A stretch of DNA of 64,000 bases from Bacteroidales bacterium UBA5536 (GTDB lineage Bacteria; Bacteroidota; Bacteroidia; Bacteroidales; F082), in NCBI GenBank assembly GCA_002426795.1, contig DINQ01000020.1, positions 469-64,468 of the forward strand. The letters run 5' to 3'. The first letter of the stretch is position 1. Each line of letters starts with the position of its first letter. Shown here one piece after another: positions 1 to 8,810 of this stretch. Made by a program: the position numbers and the translations under genes. The notes beneath the pieces are model-generated. The model ran no database searches. It was not told where the DNA came from and was given only the letters and a program-made list of their open reading frames with translations.

Positions 1-546
1 TCCGATGAGCCAGCCTGAGGCGATGGCGATTGTGAGCCCCGTGCCCACATAAATGGCAGCCACCTGCCAGCCAAACAAGCCAACGAGCAGCACCAAAGCC
101 ACCTCGTTGATCATGGGCGCGGCAATCAGAAACGAGAAGGTAACGCCCAGTGGCACGCCAGCTTCCACAAAACCCAGAAAGAGCGGGATGGCCGAGCAGG
201 AACAGAAAGGCGTGACTATACCCAGCAGCGAAGCCAGGATGTTGCCCGTAAAAAGCGATTTCCCTTCCAGTATTTTGCGTGTTTTCTCGGGAGTGAAATA
301 GCTGCGCAATATCCCGACCACAAAAATGATCAGGACCAACAGCAGCATCACCTTGGGCACTTCGAAAATGAAAAAGCGCAGGGCTTCGGTCAGGTGATGG
401 CCTGCAGGCATCGCCAAAAGCTCATCGACCACAAAGTTGGCAAAGCGCTGCAGGTTCAGGTAAACGAGCAGCCACAAGGGGAGCAGGATGGCCGGAATGA
501 GCCAGCCTTGCAGGGCTTTGTTGAAGTTGAGTAGTTTTTCTTTCAC
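1..546 (-). CDS. YraQ/UPF0718-type permease, C-terminus outside window
   Basis: Reading the minus strand from a GTG at 546 gives 182 codons open to the window edge, beginning VKEKLLNFNKALQGW. The protein is strongly hydrophobic and carries the family signature TPFCSCSAIPLFLGF (about residue 120), with the conserved Cys pair, followed by an inner-membrane segment ending PMINEVA. This matches the DUF318/UPF0718 (YraQ) permeases, proposed to export metal or metalloid-related substrates; the substrate is not known here. It is the last visible gene of the ArsR operon, 25 bp after the ArsG-like gene. GTG is the only plausible start near the operon junction. Family assignment is firm from the motif, the role is inferred from context. 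Confidence 0.8.
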   Translation of the reverse strand, partial: MKEKLLNFNKALQGWLIPAILLPLWLLVYLNLQRFANFVVDELLAMPAGHHLTEALRFFIFEVPKVMLLLVLIIFVVGILRSYFTPEKTRKILEGKSLFTGNILASLLGIVTPFCSCSAIPLFLGFVEAGVPLGVTFSFLIAAPMINEVALVLLVGLFGWQVAAIYVGTGLTIAIASGWLIG

Positions 547-571
547 AGTTTGCTTTTTTCTTAAAAGATCG

Positions 572-1270
572 TCAGAAATAGATGGCGACGATGTAGTAAA
601 TGCCCACGCCCATAAACAACACCGCCACAAAGCGCCTGAACCAGATTTCAAAGATTTTAAGCCGGTCGTAAACCCTTCCGATCGATCCGATGCTGAAGGC
701 GATCAGCCAGGCAAAAATGATAACCGGAATGCCTGTGGCAAGGGCAAAAAACACGGGCAAATACAATCCGCTGGCACTGCTGATGGTCATGGGAATGAGC
801 ATGCCAAAATACAACACGCCACTGTAGGGGCAGAACGCAAGTGCGAAGACGATGCCCAGCAGCAGCACACCCCAGAAGCCACCTCTGGCCTTGCTTTCCA
901 TTTTTTCGGTGAGCGAGCCCAGGCCGGGAATCCGCAGGCTGAGTAACCCCAGCATAAAAAGTCCGATGAGGATGAGCAGGGGTCCCAAAATCTTTTCGCC
1001 CCATTCCTGCAGAAAACCGCCCAGCCTGAACTGGCTGGCACCAAAATAGAAAAGCAAGCCGATAGCCGTATAAGAGATCGCTCGGCCCAGCGTATAAATC
1101 AGCCCGTTGACAAACACCCTGCGCCGGCTCTCGATGTCTTTGCTGATGAAGCCAATCGCGGTGATGTTGGTGGCCAAAGGGCAGGGACTAATGGCAGTCA
1201 TCAGTCCCAGCACAAAGGCCGTGAGTATCGGAAACTGTGAGGTTTCGAGCAGGTTTTGCAACATCTCCAT
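572..1270 (-). CDS. ArsG/DsbD-like membrane transporter (aromatic arsenical efflux family)
   Basis: A 232-residue protein with six or so membrane segments. The N-terminal MTAISPCPLATNITAIGF and the mid-protein FCPYSGVLYFGMLIP each place a Cys-Pro pair in a membrane helix, the arrangement of the DsbD/CcdA transmembrane electron-transfer superfamily. In Bacteroidota this subfamily is named ArsG, after the arsenical-resistance operons where it was described. It sits 2 bp after the ArsF-like gene, so the two are probably translated together. Either organoarsenical efflux or moving thiol electrons across the membrane to the ArsF-like partner would fit; the sequence cannot decide. Length is normal for the family. 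Confidence 0.75.
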   Translation of the reverse strand: MEMLQNLLETSQFPILTAFVLGLMTAISPCPLATNITAIGFISKDIESRRRVFVNGLIYTLGRAISYTAIGLLFYFGASQFRLGGFLQEWGEKILGPLLILIGLFMLGLLSLRIPGLGSLTEKMESKARGGFWGVLLLGIVFALAFCPYSGVLYFGMLIPMTISSASGLYLPVFFALATGIPVIIFAWLIAFSIGSIGRVYDRLKIFEIWFRRFVAVLFMGVGIYYIVAIYF

Positions 1271-1272
1271 GC

Positions 1273-1713
1273 CTATAGGAGCGAATCGATGGTCGACTTC
1301 AGTTTGGTTTTAAACTTTTCAGGGGCGGTACGTGCGTTCAGGAAGGCTTCGTTGGTGAGATCAACGGATTTTTTCCCGTTGATAATCAACAGCGTTGTGC
1401 CACTGATTTGGTATTTCTTCACCATTTCGTTGTCCTTCTCGGTTTCGCGGTTGATCGACTCGAAACTGACCTTGTCGCCATAATTCTCCTGGATGGTTTC
1501 TTTGGTAACCTTTTCAACTGCCTGGCAAGTGGCACAACGTCGGGTGGCATGGAAATAATAGGCTTTCACTTCGGACGTTGTCTGTTGGTTGTCGGCACAT
1601 ACTGCGCTCGAAGCACAAGGCTTGCCGCTTGCTGCGCTTTTGCAGGGTTGTGCTGATGCTGTTGCTGCTCCTACAAACAGGAGAATGCTTAGAATGCTGA
1701 TAATTTTTTTCAT
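1273..1713 (-). CDS. ArsF-like exported thioredoxin-fold protein
   Basis: 146 residues with a cleavable signal peptide (MKKIISILSILLFVGAATASA). The mature part opens with a Cys-rich stretch (three Cys within about 20 residues), then a redox motif RRCATCQAVEKV at about residue 59-70 and a thioredoxin-like core with YQISGTTLLIING. It corresponds to the ArsF-like family of Bacteroidota arsenic operons (annotated in databases as a nitroreductase subunit, a name the sequence does not explain). A periplasmic CxxC protein directly before a DsbD-like membrane protein suggests an electron relay. The stop is 2 bp from the next gene's start, so it is part of the operon. Confidence 0.72.
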   Translation of the reverse strand: MKKIISILSILLFVGAATASAQPCKSAASGKPCASSAVCADNQQTTSEVKAYYFHATRRCATCQAVEKVTKETIQENYGDKVSFESINRETEKDNEMVKKYQISGTTLLIINGKKSVDLTNEAFLNARTAPEKFKTKLKSTIDSLL

Positions 1714-1724
1714 GTTGAATGCAT

Positions 1725-1958
1725 TTATTTGGTGAGTAATGCTGCAATTTCATTTACTGACGGAACTTTTCCTTTTACCACAATTTCGCCATCGATGATG
1801 AGGGCCGGAGTGGTCATTACGCCCGACTGCATGATTTCGACGATGTCTTCTACCTTGGTGACAGTAGCCTGAACGCCGGATTTTTCGACGGCTTCGATGG
1901 TGGCTTTTTCGAGGGCTTTGCATTTTGCACATCCTGTGCCCAGCACTTTGATTTCCAT
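1725..1958 (-). CDS. Small thioredoxin-like protein (redox-active disulfide protein 2 type)
   Basis: 77 residues, no signal peptide, starting MEIKVLGTGCAKCKALEK: a CxxC (Cys10, Cys13) after the first beta strand, and the cis-Pro loop as MTTPALIIDGE. This is the compact thioredoxin-like family often found next to permeases and ArsR regulators. It probably works in the cytoplasm, passing electrons or metal/metalloid thiols to the membrane proteins that follow. It ends 11 bp before the ArsF-like gene. Family call is firm, exact substrate unknown. Confidence 0.82.
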   Translation of the reverse strand: MEIKVLGTGCAKCKALEKATIEAVEKSGVQATVTKVEDIVEIMQSGVMTTPALIIDGEIVVKGKVPSVNEIAALLTK

Positions 1959-2000
1959 TTGAATGAAGTTTGAATGTTGATGATTTGGTTTTATTACTTA

Positions 2001-2023
2001 TTCGTTATTCGCAAAACAACGAA
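2001..2023. promoter_or_regulatory. Possible second ArsR-type operator
   Basis: TTCGTT (2001-2006) and AACGAA (2018-2023) form an inverted repeat between the arsR-type stop and the thioredoxin-like gene. The half-site shares TTCGT with the operator upstream of the regulator. No clear -7 box was found beside it, so it may be an internal site or chance. Confidence 0.3.
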
Positions 2024-2041
2024 CAACAGATGCAAATTTTT

Positions 2042-2341
2042 TTAGGTTCCCAGCAATTCTTTGAACAGTTGTTTGGCTTCGTCCCAGTTTTCGCGGTTGA
2101 TGCAATATTTGATTCTGGGCGCTTCTATTTCGCCTTGAATCAGTCCGGCCTCTTTCAGTTCTTTCAGGTGTTGCGATAAAGTAGATTTGGCGATGGGGAG
2201 TTCTTCGCTCAGGTCGCCGCTGTAGCAGCAGCTCTGTTTCGACAGCAGTTCGAGCACGTACATGCGCACCGGGTGGCCCATGGCCTTGGCATAGCGTGCT
2301 GCACGCTGCTGTTTTTCGGAGGTAACGGAGTCGATGGTCAT
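2042..2341 (-). CDS. ArsR/SmtB-family winged-helix repressor
   Basis: 99 residues from ATG at 2341. The fold is a small winged helix: helix-turn-helix SGDLSEELPIAKSTLSQHLKEL at about residues 44-65 and a beta wing after GEIEAPRIKYCIN. A Cys pair in KQSCCYSGDLSEE just ahead of the recognition region could be the inducer-binding thiols, as in ArsR-type sensors. The longest frame begins at TTG 2365, but that codon lies inside the -7 promoter box, so the ATG is chosen. It heads the operon of thioredoxin-like, ArsF-like, ArsG-like and permease genes and most likely represses it until a metalloid or redox signal binds. Confidence 0.88.
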   Translation of the reverse strand: MTIDSVTSEKQQRAARYAKAMGHPVRMYVLELLSKQSCCYSGDLSEELPIAKSTLSQHLKELKEAGLIQGEIEAPRIKYCINRENWDEAKQLFKELLGT

Positions 2342-2346
2342 AGTTG

Positions 2347-2370
2347 TTCGTAGATTTACGAACAAAGGTA
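2347..2370 (-). promoter_or_regulatory. ArsR operon -7 box and abutting operator palindrome
   Basis: On the minus strand TACCTTTG (2370-2363) matches the Bacteroidota -7 consensus TAnnTTTG. It is followed immediately by the palindrome TTCGTAnnnnTACGAA (2362-2347), which would cover the transcription start, then by the ATG at 2341. A repressor on this palindrome would block initiation. Confidence 0.65.
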
Positions 2371-2449
2371 TTTCAATTTTCTCAGTTTCAAAGAAAATTC
2401 TTCATTATTTCCGGAATGAGAGTATTTTTTTCAATTATCTCACGCGGGA

Positions 2450-3709
2450 TCAATCTCCCTGCCTGACCAACCTGACGAAATTGTTGATTCGGATGACATC
2501 GCCCTGTGGTCCATGACCCTGCGGATAAGCGGCTGGTGATCCGGTTTTCGGATCGCTGCGTTGTGCTCCGGCGCCATGCACATCCATCAGGCTTTTCTTT
2601 TGTACCGAACGGGGAGGGGCAAAATAGCCGAATGCATCTCCAAAGCATACATAAACAGCAAATTTCCTGTTGTAGGGGTTGAGGTGTGTTGTCGATGTCC
2701 AATAAAAAGGAAAGTTGCGGCTTCCGTCCTCCACGGTGATGGCCGTGGTGTTGAAGAGGCTGCTGATCGCTGCTTTGCCATCGTGCTGCGGACTCACATT
2801 GTAGTCGACAATGCTTTGCAGTTCCTTGGCGTTGGGCAGGCGCCAGTCGGAGTGCCCCAGGTAGTTTTCCGCGTTCATTTGCTGTACCCATGCCAGCGCA
2901 GCCTCCCAGTTCATCCCTTTTTGGCTGTCGTCTTTGCTCCACATCAGGTCAGTGGCTTTGTCGAGGATGGTTCCATCGCCCCTATCTTCAAAGTTGTTTT
3001 TGCCATATTCGGGATTGCCCCTCACGAATCGCACCATGAACTTTTTGGGTCCCCAGGGGTCCATCAACGGATAACCTTTGATGCGGCCATCGGCAAAGTT
3101 CACCCCGAAAACTGTTTGGTTGCCTCCCATTGTAAGTCCGGTATAAATGGTTGAAGTCAGCATCTGAGCGTCAATCATCCTGTCGCCATTGGCCGCATAA
3201 CGAAAGCTGAAAAAGGCAGTATCGATGAAAGGCTGCAGGGGTGTGTTCATGTTTTCGCGCAGGCCACTGGGATCGATTCCGTCGAACAGGATCAATGAAT
3301 AGGCTTCCTTGATGGTGGGTAATCGCCAGTCGCTGTGGCCACCCAGGTGAAACGACTTGAGTTTTTCCAGCGCCTCCGGATAACTCAACACCTCGAAACC
3401 GCGCTGCCATTGCAGCTGTGTCTGGTTGTCGAGTACAACCTCATCGGTGAGCAGGGTGTAGGAGGGTTGGTTGCCCCTGTAGCCGGCGTCCTGCCCAAAA
3501 AAGGCTTCGCCCGGGCCGGGCGGATGGATGGTGAAATCGTTGTTGTAGAAGCCGCTCTGCCTGGTATCGACAACGGGGTATTGGCCGGTGGCCTTCGTGT
3601 AGCTTTCGGCGTTGGGCAAGGTTTTTATTTGTTTGATGTTGGGCTGTCCATGGCATGAAACGAGTAACAATAAGCCGACAGCCAGACTGGAAGTGAGGAT
3701 TTTTATCAT
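2450..3709 (-). CDS. DUF1566 (Lcl C-terminal domain) lipoprotein
   Basis: 419 residues with a lipoprotein signal: hydrophobic core SLAVGLLLLVSC ends in a Cys lipobox at about residue 19. The mature protein contains two copies of the DUF1566/Lcl fold, recognised by the repeated pattern of W at a nucleotide-free pocket and the phrase HSDWRLPTIKEAYSL (about residue 125) and HSDWRLPNAKELQSI (about residue 285). The function of this domain is not settled; related proteins bind surface ligands such as collagen in other phyla. It is transcribed toward arsR but ends 108 bp before it, so it is probably a separate unit. A TGCCTTTG resembling a -7 box lies at 3841-3834. Confidence 0.8.
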   Translation of the reverse strand: MIKILTSSLAVGLLLLVSCHGQPNIKQIKTLPNAESYTKATGQYPVVDTRQSGFYNNDFTIHPPGPGEAFFGQDAGYRGNQPSYTLLTDEVVLDNQTQLQWQRGFEVLSYPEALEKLKSFHLGGHSDWRLPTIKEAYSLILFDGIDPSGLRENMNTPLQPFIDTAFFSFRYAANGDRMIDAQMLTSTIYTGLTMGGNQTVFGVNFADGRIKGYPLMDPWGPKKFMVRFVRGNPEYGKNNFEDRGDGTILDKATDLMWSKDDSQKGMNWEAALAWVQQMNAENYLGHSDWRLPNAKELQSIVDYNVSPQHDGKAAISSLFNTTAITVEDGSRNFPFYWTSTTHLNPYNRKFAVYVCFGDAFGYFAPPRSVQKKSLMDVHGAGAQRSDPKTGSPAAYPQGHGPQGDVIRINNFVRLVRQGD

Positions 3710-3988
3710 AGTAGCTGATTTGTGCTTGCCGTATTTTACGGCTTTTAAATGATGGGATAAAATTAGACAGCAGATCGGGACAAGTCAAGGTTGAGCCCGG
3801 ATTTTAACTTTTAGTCAGATACTGACTGCTATTCAAAGGCAGCGTGAAGGATGAAGGTTTACGCATTTTTCAACCTAAAAATACAGCCTGGCACTACTTT
3901 CATTTCTCAAGTGAAAATATAATAAACACTTCAGCAATTGATCCATTGCAGCCTTCGATTTGGCTTGTCGGTGCTCAGAAATTTTTTA

Positions 3989-3996
3989 CATCTTTG
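3989..3996 (+). promoter_or_regulatory. -7-like promoter box
   Basis: CATCTTTG differs from TAnnTTTG at one position and lies 20 bp before the ATG at 4016. It supports using that ATG rather than the longer frame from 3938, which would run through the promoter. The remaining 3710-3988 interval shows no gene. Confidence 0.4.
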
Positions 3997-4015
3997 CACC
4001 ACTCATCCGCTGCTC

Positions 4016-5881
4016 ATGAAACTCATCCGACACATTTCAGGTTTACCGGCTACGCTCCGGCAATTCGGACTATCGAAAATAGTCGTCCTGTTCTTTGCAT
4101 TTGTAGTGGTGTACACCAATTTCAACAACAACCTCTGGAAGAACAAACATGGTGTGGTTGTACACGATGTGATTAGTTACTATGGTTATCTGCCTGCTAC
4201 TTTCATCTACCACGACCTCACTTTTGGTTTTGTGGCCAAAGACCCGGCAGCCTTTCTGGGAAAAATAGCAAACTACCAAACAGCGGATGGGAAGCCTTTT
4301 CAGAAAATGACGATGGGGCTGGCCTTCCTGTATCTGCCATTTTTCCTGCTGGGACATTTGTTTGCCTGGCTGAGTGGTGCTCCCATGGATGGTTTTTCTG
4401 AGCCCTATATGTTTGTGCTTTTGTTTGCCGCCTTGTTTTATGTCACGGCTGCCTTTTGGGTGCTGCGGAGGCTGCTCCTGCAATATGTGCCCGATGCCAC
4501 AGCAGCGCTGGTGCTTTTTACCCTCGGTTTTGGCACCAATTTGTTTTTCTACACCACGCTCGAGTCGGCCATGTCGCATGCATTTAACTTTAGCCTGTTC
4601 ACTTTTTTTGTCTGTCTAGCTGTGCGATGGCATCAAAAAGCGACTGTGCGCAACAGTTTGCTGATTGGTCTGGTTTATGGGCTTATCAGCCTGATCAGGC
4701 CCACCAACGCGCTGGTGGTTTTGTTCTTTTTGTTTTACGATTTCACAAGTCTGCAGGCACAGTTCCGAAAATTCACCAGCCAATGGAAGAACATCCTGTT
4801 GATCATCCTGATGAGTTTTCTGGTGGTGTTGCCACAACTCCTTTTCTGGAAGTACAACACCGGACAATGGCTGTTCTATTCGTATGGCAAAGAAGGTTTC
4901 TTTTTTGATCATCCACAGATCTGGCGGGGGCTGGTCAGCTACCGCAAGGGCTGGTTGCTTTATACACCTTTGATGCTGTTTGGCGTGGCGGGTTTGTTCT
5001 TCCTGCGCAAGCAGTTCAAGGCATTCAGGCTGGCCATTCCCCTGTTTTTTGTCATCAATATCTACGTGATTTTTTCGTGGTGGGACTGGACCTACGGCGG
5101 CAGCTTCGGCAGCAGGCCCATGATAGATAGCTATGCCATGATGGGCATTGCCATGGCAGCAGTGTTTGATCGCATAAGGCAACTCAGACCTGTTTTTAAT
5201 AAAGTACTCATAATACTTGTCTTGCTGTTGTCGGCTTTTAACCTGTTTCAGACGGCGCAATACAAATATGCAGCCATTCACTTTGCTGAAATGTCCAAAG
5301 CAGCATACTGGCATTCATTTGGTAAGCTCAGTGCCGATCTGGAGTTTTTCAACAAGCTGTCGCCCATGAACTATGATTCGCTTATCGCCGGAAAGTACGT
5401 GGTTGATCCCAAGGTTCGCCTGACAATTGGTCCGGATGCCTACACAAGTTTCGAAAAGCTGAACCGGTTCAAAACCAGGTTTCTGGCCGAAAACAGAGAT
5501 TACGAATTCGGAGCCCCCGAAACCCAAACCATCTTGCAGGCACGCAGCGGAACACATGCCGTTTTACTTTCGGGCAGTAAGGTTTTCGCTGCCAGTATCG
5601 ATTTCTGGGTAAAACCCGGCGAGGAATATGTGGTAAGTGTCTGGAAAAAACCAGCTGTTTCAAGGGCTTCGCTGGTGATGGCTGACCCCGATCCAAAAGA
5701 GCTTTATCTGCAGCAGGAAGTTGCTACCGAAGTCGATAGTCTCGGCTGGGGTTTGCTCACCTTCAAAGCCACCATCCCCGAAGGCGCACACAAAGCTTAT
5801 CGGGTATATGTGTGGAATAAATCTGCCGACACTGTCTTCTTTGATGAGCTGCGCATCAGCAAAGTGAAATTAGCCGACTAA
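4016..5881 (+). CDS. Polytopic membrane protein, glycosyltransferase-39-like
   Basis: 621 residues from ATG 4016 (MKLIRHISGLPATLRQFGL). About the first 430 residues hold ten or so membrane helices separated by short loops, with RPTNALVVLFFLFYD and SWWDWTYGGSFGSRP resembling the lipid-linked sugar transferases (GT39/PMT-like) seen in Bacteroidota. The last 190 residues are soluble and beta-rich, probably periplasmic. I do not see a clear DE or DD catalytic pair in the first loop, so the enzyme activity is unproven. Its stop codon overlaps that of the convergent PBP1A gene (TAA at 5879-5881, TAG complement at 5880-5878). Confidence 0.6.
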   Translation: MKLIRHISGLPATLRQFGLSKIVVLFFAFVVVYTNFNNNLWKNKHGVVVHDVISYYGYLPATFIYHDLTFGFVAKDPAAFLGKIANYQTADGKPFQKMTMGLAFLYLPFFLLGHLFAWLSGAPMDGFSEPYMFVLLFAALFYVTAAFWVLRRLLLQYVPDATAALVLFTLGFGTNLFFYTTLESAMSHAFNFSLFTFFVCLAVRWHQKATVRNSLLIGLVYGLISLIRPTNALVVLFFLFYDFTSLQAQFRKFTSQWKNILLIILMSFLVVLPQLLFWKYNTGQWLFYSYGKEGFFFDHPQIWRGLVSYRKGWLLYTPLMLFGVAGLFFLRKQFKAFRLAIPLFFVINIYVIFSWWDWTYGGSFGSRPMIDSYAMMGIAMAAVFDRIRQLRPVFNKVLIILVLLLSAFNLFQTAQYKYAAIHFAEMSKAAYWHSFGKLSADLEFFNKLSPMNYDSLIAGKYVVDPKVRLTIGPDAYTSFEKLNRFKTRFLAENRDYEFGAPETQTILQARSGTHAVLLSGSKVFAASIDFWVKPGEEYVVSVWKKPAVSRASLVMADPDPKELYLQQEVATEVDSLGWGLLTFKATIPEGAHKAYRVYVWNKSADTVFFDELRISKVKLAD

Positions 5882-8154
5882 AACTCGTCTTCAAACTGTT
5901 TCTGCTGGTTGCGGCGCGATTGTGCCTGCTTGCGCTCGTATTTGTCGCAATCGAACTCGATGTCTACATTGCCAAGGGGTTTTTGGAAATCGCCCTGACT
6001 GATCCCCAGCGTTGGATCGGCATACACCTGCTGCATATACATGGCCCAGATGGGCAAAGCCATATTGGCGCCCTGGCCCAGTGTGATGGTTCTGAAGTGA
6101 ACACTGCGGTCTTCGGCGCCCACCCAAACGCCAGTGGTGAGGTCGGGAGTGATGCCCATGAACCAGCCATCGCTCTGGTTTTGTGTTGTACCTGTTTTAC
6201 CGGCGATAGGATTGTTGAGTTGGTATTTGTAACGCAAGCGGATACCTGTGCCGCTTTCGACAACGCCCTTCATCAGTTCGATCATCTTGTAGGCAGTCAC
6301 TTCATCAAGCGCCTCGGTTTTCTCGGGCACAAATCGTTCGATCACATTGCCGTTTTTGTCTTCTATTCGTGTTACAAAAATGGGTTTAACATACACCCCT
6401 CTGTTTGCGAAAGTGTTCATGGCGCCAACCATCTCATAAAGCTTCAGGTCGGGTGTACCCAAAGCAATGGCCGGAACAGGGTCGATGGGAGAAGTAACGC
6501 CCATCTTACGGGCCATCTGGATGACCGATTGTGGCGAGAAACGCTTGATGAGGTAAGCCGAAATCCAGTTGTTGGAGTTGGCCAGGGCCCACTTCAGGGT
6601 CACTTCTTCGCCCACACGGTCGTTCGATGAGTTGCGGGGCTCCCAGAAGGTACCATCCGGCAACTGAACACTGTATTTGATGTTGGGAACCTTGTAACAG
6701 GGCGTATACTCGCCTGATTGCATGGCCAATGTATACAAAAACGGCTTGAACGTGGAGCCAACTTGTCGTCTGGCCTGCGTTACGTGGTCGTATTTGAAGA
6801 AGCGGTAGTCGTTGCCACCCACATAGGCGCGCACAAAACCAGTGCGTGAGTCAACCGACATCAGGCTGCCCATGAGGAAATATTTGTAGTATCTGATCGA
6901 GTCGACCGGCGTCATTACGGTGTCAATAACGCCCTTCCACGAAAATACCCGCATCCGGGTCGGGGTGCGGAAAGAGCGACGGATGGAATCGGCACTGACA
7001 CCTGCGTTTTTGAGCAGGCGGTAACGGTCGCTCCGGCGGATGGCCCGTTCAATAATTTTATCGACCTCGGCTTCTATTTCACTTTCCGGAAAAACAAAAG
7101 GCGCATAATGATAGCCTTTCCAGTGCTTGTAGAATGCGGGTTGTAAATCGTTTCCAAGATGTTCTTTTACTGCGTCTTCTGCATATTGCTGCATGCGCGA
7201 GTTGATGGTGGTGTAAATCCGGAGTCCGTCTTTGTAGATGTTGTAAGGCGTACCATCAGCTTTGAAATGTTTGGCAGCCCAGTCGTGCATCTCTGAGCGG
7301 AGGAATTCTCTGAAATAGGTTGCTTGTCCGCTGGTATGGTCGAGCACGCCGAAGTTCGACATGTCGATGGGGATGCGGCTGACCGAGTCGCAAACATGCT
7401 GGGTAATAAAACCGTATTCAGCCATCTTGGAAAGCACCAGGTTGCGGCGCTGCAGAGCTCTTTCGGGGTTGCGCACCGGACTGTAGCGGGTTGGCGCATT
7501 CACCACGCCGGCCATCAGGGCAGCTTCTTCCAGGTTCAGCGAGTCGGGTGCCTTGTTGAAGAAGGTCTGCGCGGCAGATTTGATGCCAAAGGCGCTGCTG
7601 CCAAAAGGGACCGTGTTGAGGTACATGGCCATGATTTCTTCTTTCGAATAGTTGTGCTCCAGTTTGGTGGCTGTTACCCATTCCTGAAACTTACGGATGA
7701 TGAGCTGCAGCGTGCTGAGGTTTTCGCCACGCGGAAAAAGATTTTTGGCAAGCTGCTGCGTCAGTGTGCTGCCGCCCCCTTTGCTGTTGCCGGTTGCAAC
7801 ACCATAGGCAACGCGCATAAGCGCCTTTTCGTCGATGCCCGAATGTTCTGTAAAACGGATGTCTTCGATGGCCAGCAAGGCGTTTACCAGGTCGGGAGAC
7901 AGGTCGCGGAAGTGAATGTTCGACCGGTTTTCGATATAATAGGAACCCAGTAGTTGTCCGTCGGCAGAATAGATTTGTGAGGCCAGGTTGGTTTCAGGGT
8001 TTTCGAGTTCTTCGAAGGTAGGCATCTTGCCGAAGTATTCGTTGGCCACGCCGTAGAAGAACAAAACCGCGACTATCAGTCCCGCGAAGAATAAGAACCA
8101 AAGCTTGAAAATATAGTTGAAAAACTTCTTTTTTTGTTGCACTTTTTCTGCCAT
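5878..8154 (-). CDS. Bifunctional penicillin-binding protein 1A
   Basis: 758 residues: a short cytoplasmic tail, one membrane anchor (about 16-38), a GT51 transglycosylase domain and a transpeptidase domain. GT51 motifs are EDIRFTEHSGID (catalytic Glu near residue 97) and GGGSTLTQQLAKNLF. Transpeptidase motifs are STFK (catalytic Ser near 468), SNN, and KTGTT near 653, so all active-site residues are present. It polymerises and cross-links peptidoglycan at the outer face of the inner membrane. It is the last gene of the conserved block holB-ricT-gldH-PBP1A, 140 bp after gldH. Length is typical of Bacteroidota class A PBPs. Confidence 0.95.
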   Translation of the reverse strand: MAEKVQQKKKFFNYIFKLWFLFFAGLIVAVLFFYGVANEYFGKMPTFEELENPETNLASQIYSADGQLLGSYYIENRSNIHFRDLSPDLVNALLAIEDIRFTEHSGIDEKALMRVAYGVATGNSKGGGSTLTQQLAKNLFPRGENLSTLQLIIRKFQEWVTATKLEHNYSKEEIMAMYLNTVPFGSSAFGIKSAAQTFFNKAPDSLNLEEAALMAGVVNAPTRYSPVRNPERALQRRNLVLSKMAEYGFITQHVCDSVSRIPIDMSNFGVLDHTSGQATYFREFLRSEMHDWAAKHFKADGTPYNIYKDGLRIYTTINSRMQQYAEDAVKEHLGNDLQPAFYKHWKGYHYAPFVFPESEIEAEVDKIIERAIRRSDRYRLLKNAGVSADSIRRSFRTPTRMRVFSWKGVIDTVMTPVDSIRYYKYFLMGSLMSVDSRTGFVRAYVGGNDYRFFKYDHVTQARRQVGSTFKPFLYTLAMQSGEYTPCYKVPNIKYSVQLPDGTFWEPRNSSNDRVGEEVTLKWALANSNNWISAYLIKRFSPQSVIQMARKMGVTSPIDPVPAIALGTPDLKLYEMVGAMNTFANRGVYVKPIFVTRIEDKNGNVIERFVPEKTEALDEVTAYKMIELMKGVVESGTGIRLRYKYQLNNPIAGKTGTTQNQSDGWFMGITPDLTTGVWVGAEDRSVHFRTITLGQGANMALPIWAMYMQQVYADPTLGISQGDFQKPLGNVDIEFDCDKYERKQAQSRRNQQKQFEDEF

Positions 8155-8294
8155 AACAGCCTGTTTGATCTTTGCCTGAATAATATGTGTGTTGCGCTCA
8201 GTTAAAACACTTTTTTTTCCTCTTTAGTATCCGAACCCACTGGTATTTATCCTGATTTTCTTCATTTCTTAGCTGATTTTCAGGAGGCCACGAA

Positions 8295-8804
8295 TTAATC
8301 GTCGGTGTTTTTTACGATTCTGAGGCCTATATCGTGGATGCCTTCCAGTTCTTGCTGGCGCATCGCCTGTTCAATGTCGAAACGGTAGGTTCCAGCTACC
8401 GGAAAACGCAGCGCACCATTGAGTAATATCTTGTTTTCGCGCAGCGTGCCCGAAGATTTTCCCAGCCATTCGCCATCGGGTTTTGCCAGCACACATTCGA
8501 TGGTGTCGTGCGTGGCAGTGCCGTTCGGGAAACGGGTGTGTAGAAAAATATACAGATTGCTGTAGCGGTAGTCCTCGAGGTGGCGCACATTCAAGAAAAA
8601 GGAGTAGGTCGACAGGGTGTCTTTGATGGGCACCTCGAAATGGGCCATTTTTCTTGAAGACCAGCCTTGCTGATCAACGGCCAGGCTTTGGTCGAAAACG
8701 GCTTTGCTCCCGCAGCTGGTCATGAACAGCACCATCGTTGCCACGACAAAAACCAAGTGAACCGTTTTTCTATAGTTAACGAATGTTTCTCGAATGCCTT
8801 CCAT
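8295..8804 (-). CDS. gldH: Gliding motility lipoprotein GldH
   Basis: 169 residues with an N-terminal membrane segment ending in the lipobox LFMTSC (about residues 26-31). The mature part has the GldH features: FEVPIKDTLSTYSFFLNVRH, the YRYSNLYIFL strand, the D-T-I-E-C-V-L-A strand followed by GEWLGKSSG, and the C-terminal GIHDIGLRI. GldH is an outer-membrane-associated lipoprotein required for gliding and type IX secretion in Flavobacterium, but is also kept in many non-gliding Bacteroidota. It starts 6 bp after ricT, so it is in an operon. The T9SS cargo protein at 22.2 kb shows the secretion system is used in this genome. Confidence 0.9.
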   Translation of the reverse strand: MEGIRETFVNYRKTVHLVFVVATMVLFMTSCGSKAVFDQSLAVDQQGWSSRKMAHFEVPIKDTLSTYSFFLNVRHLEDYRYSNLYIFLHTRFPNGTATHDTIECVLAKPDGEWLGKSSGTLRENKILLNGALRFPVAGTYRFDIEQAMRQQELEGIHDIGLRIVKNTDD

Positions 8805-8810
8805 GACTTG

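Noticed and set aside
488..946. Plus-strand 152-codon frame
   Set aside because: Antisense of the ArsG-like membrane gene; composition (His/Lys/Asp-rich) is typical of the reverse of a hydrophobic gene.
2342..2365. TTG start for the ArsR gene
   Set aside because: The TTG is the end of the -7 box TACCTTTG and would be inside or before the transcription start.
5878..5881. Overlapping convergent stop codons
   Set aside because: Compact but not rare in bacteria; not informative by itself.
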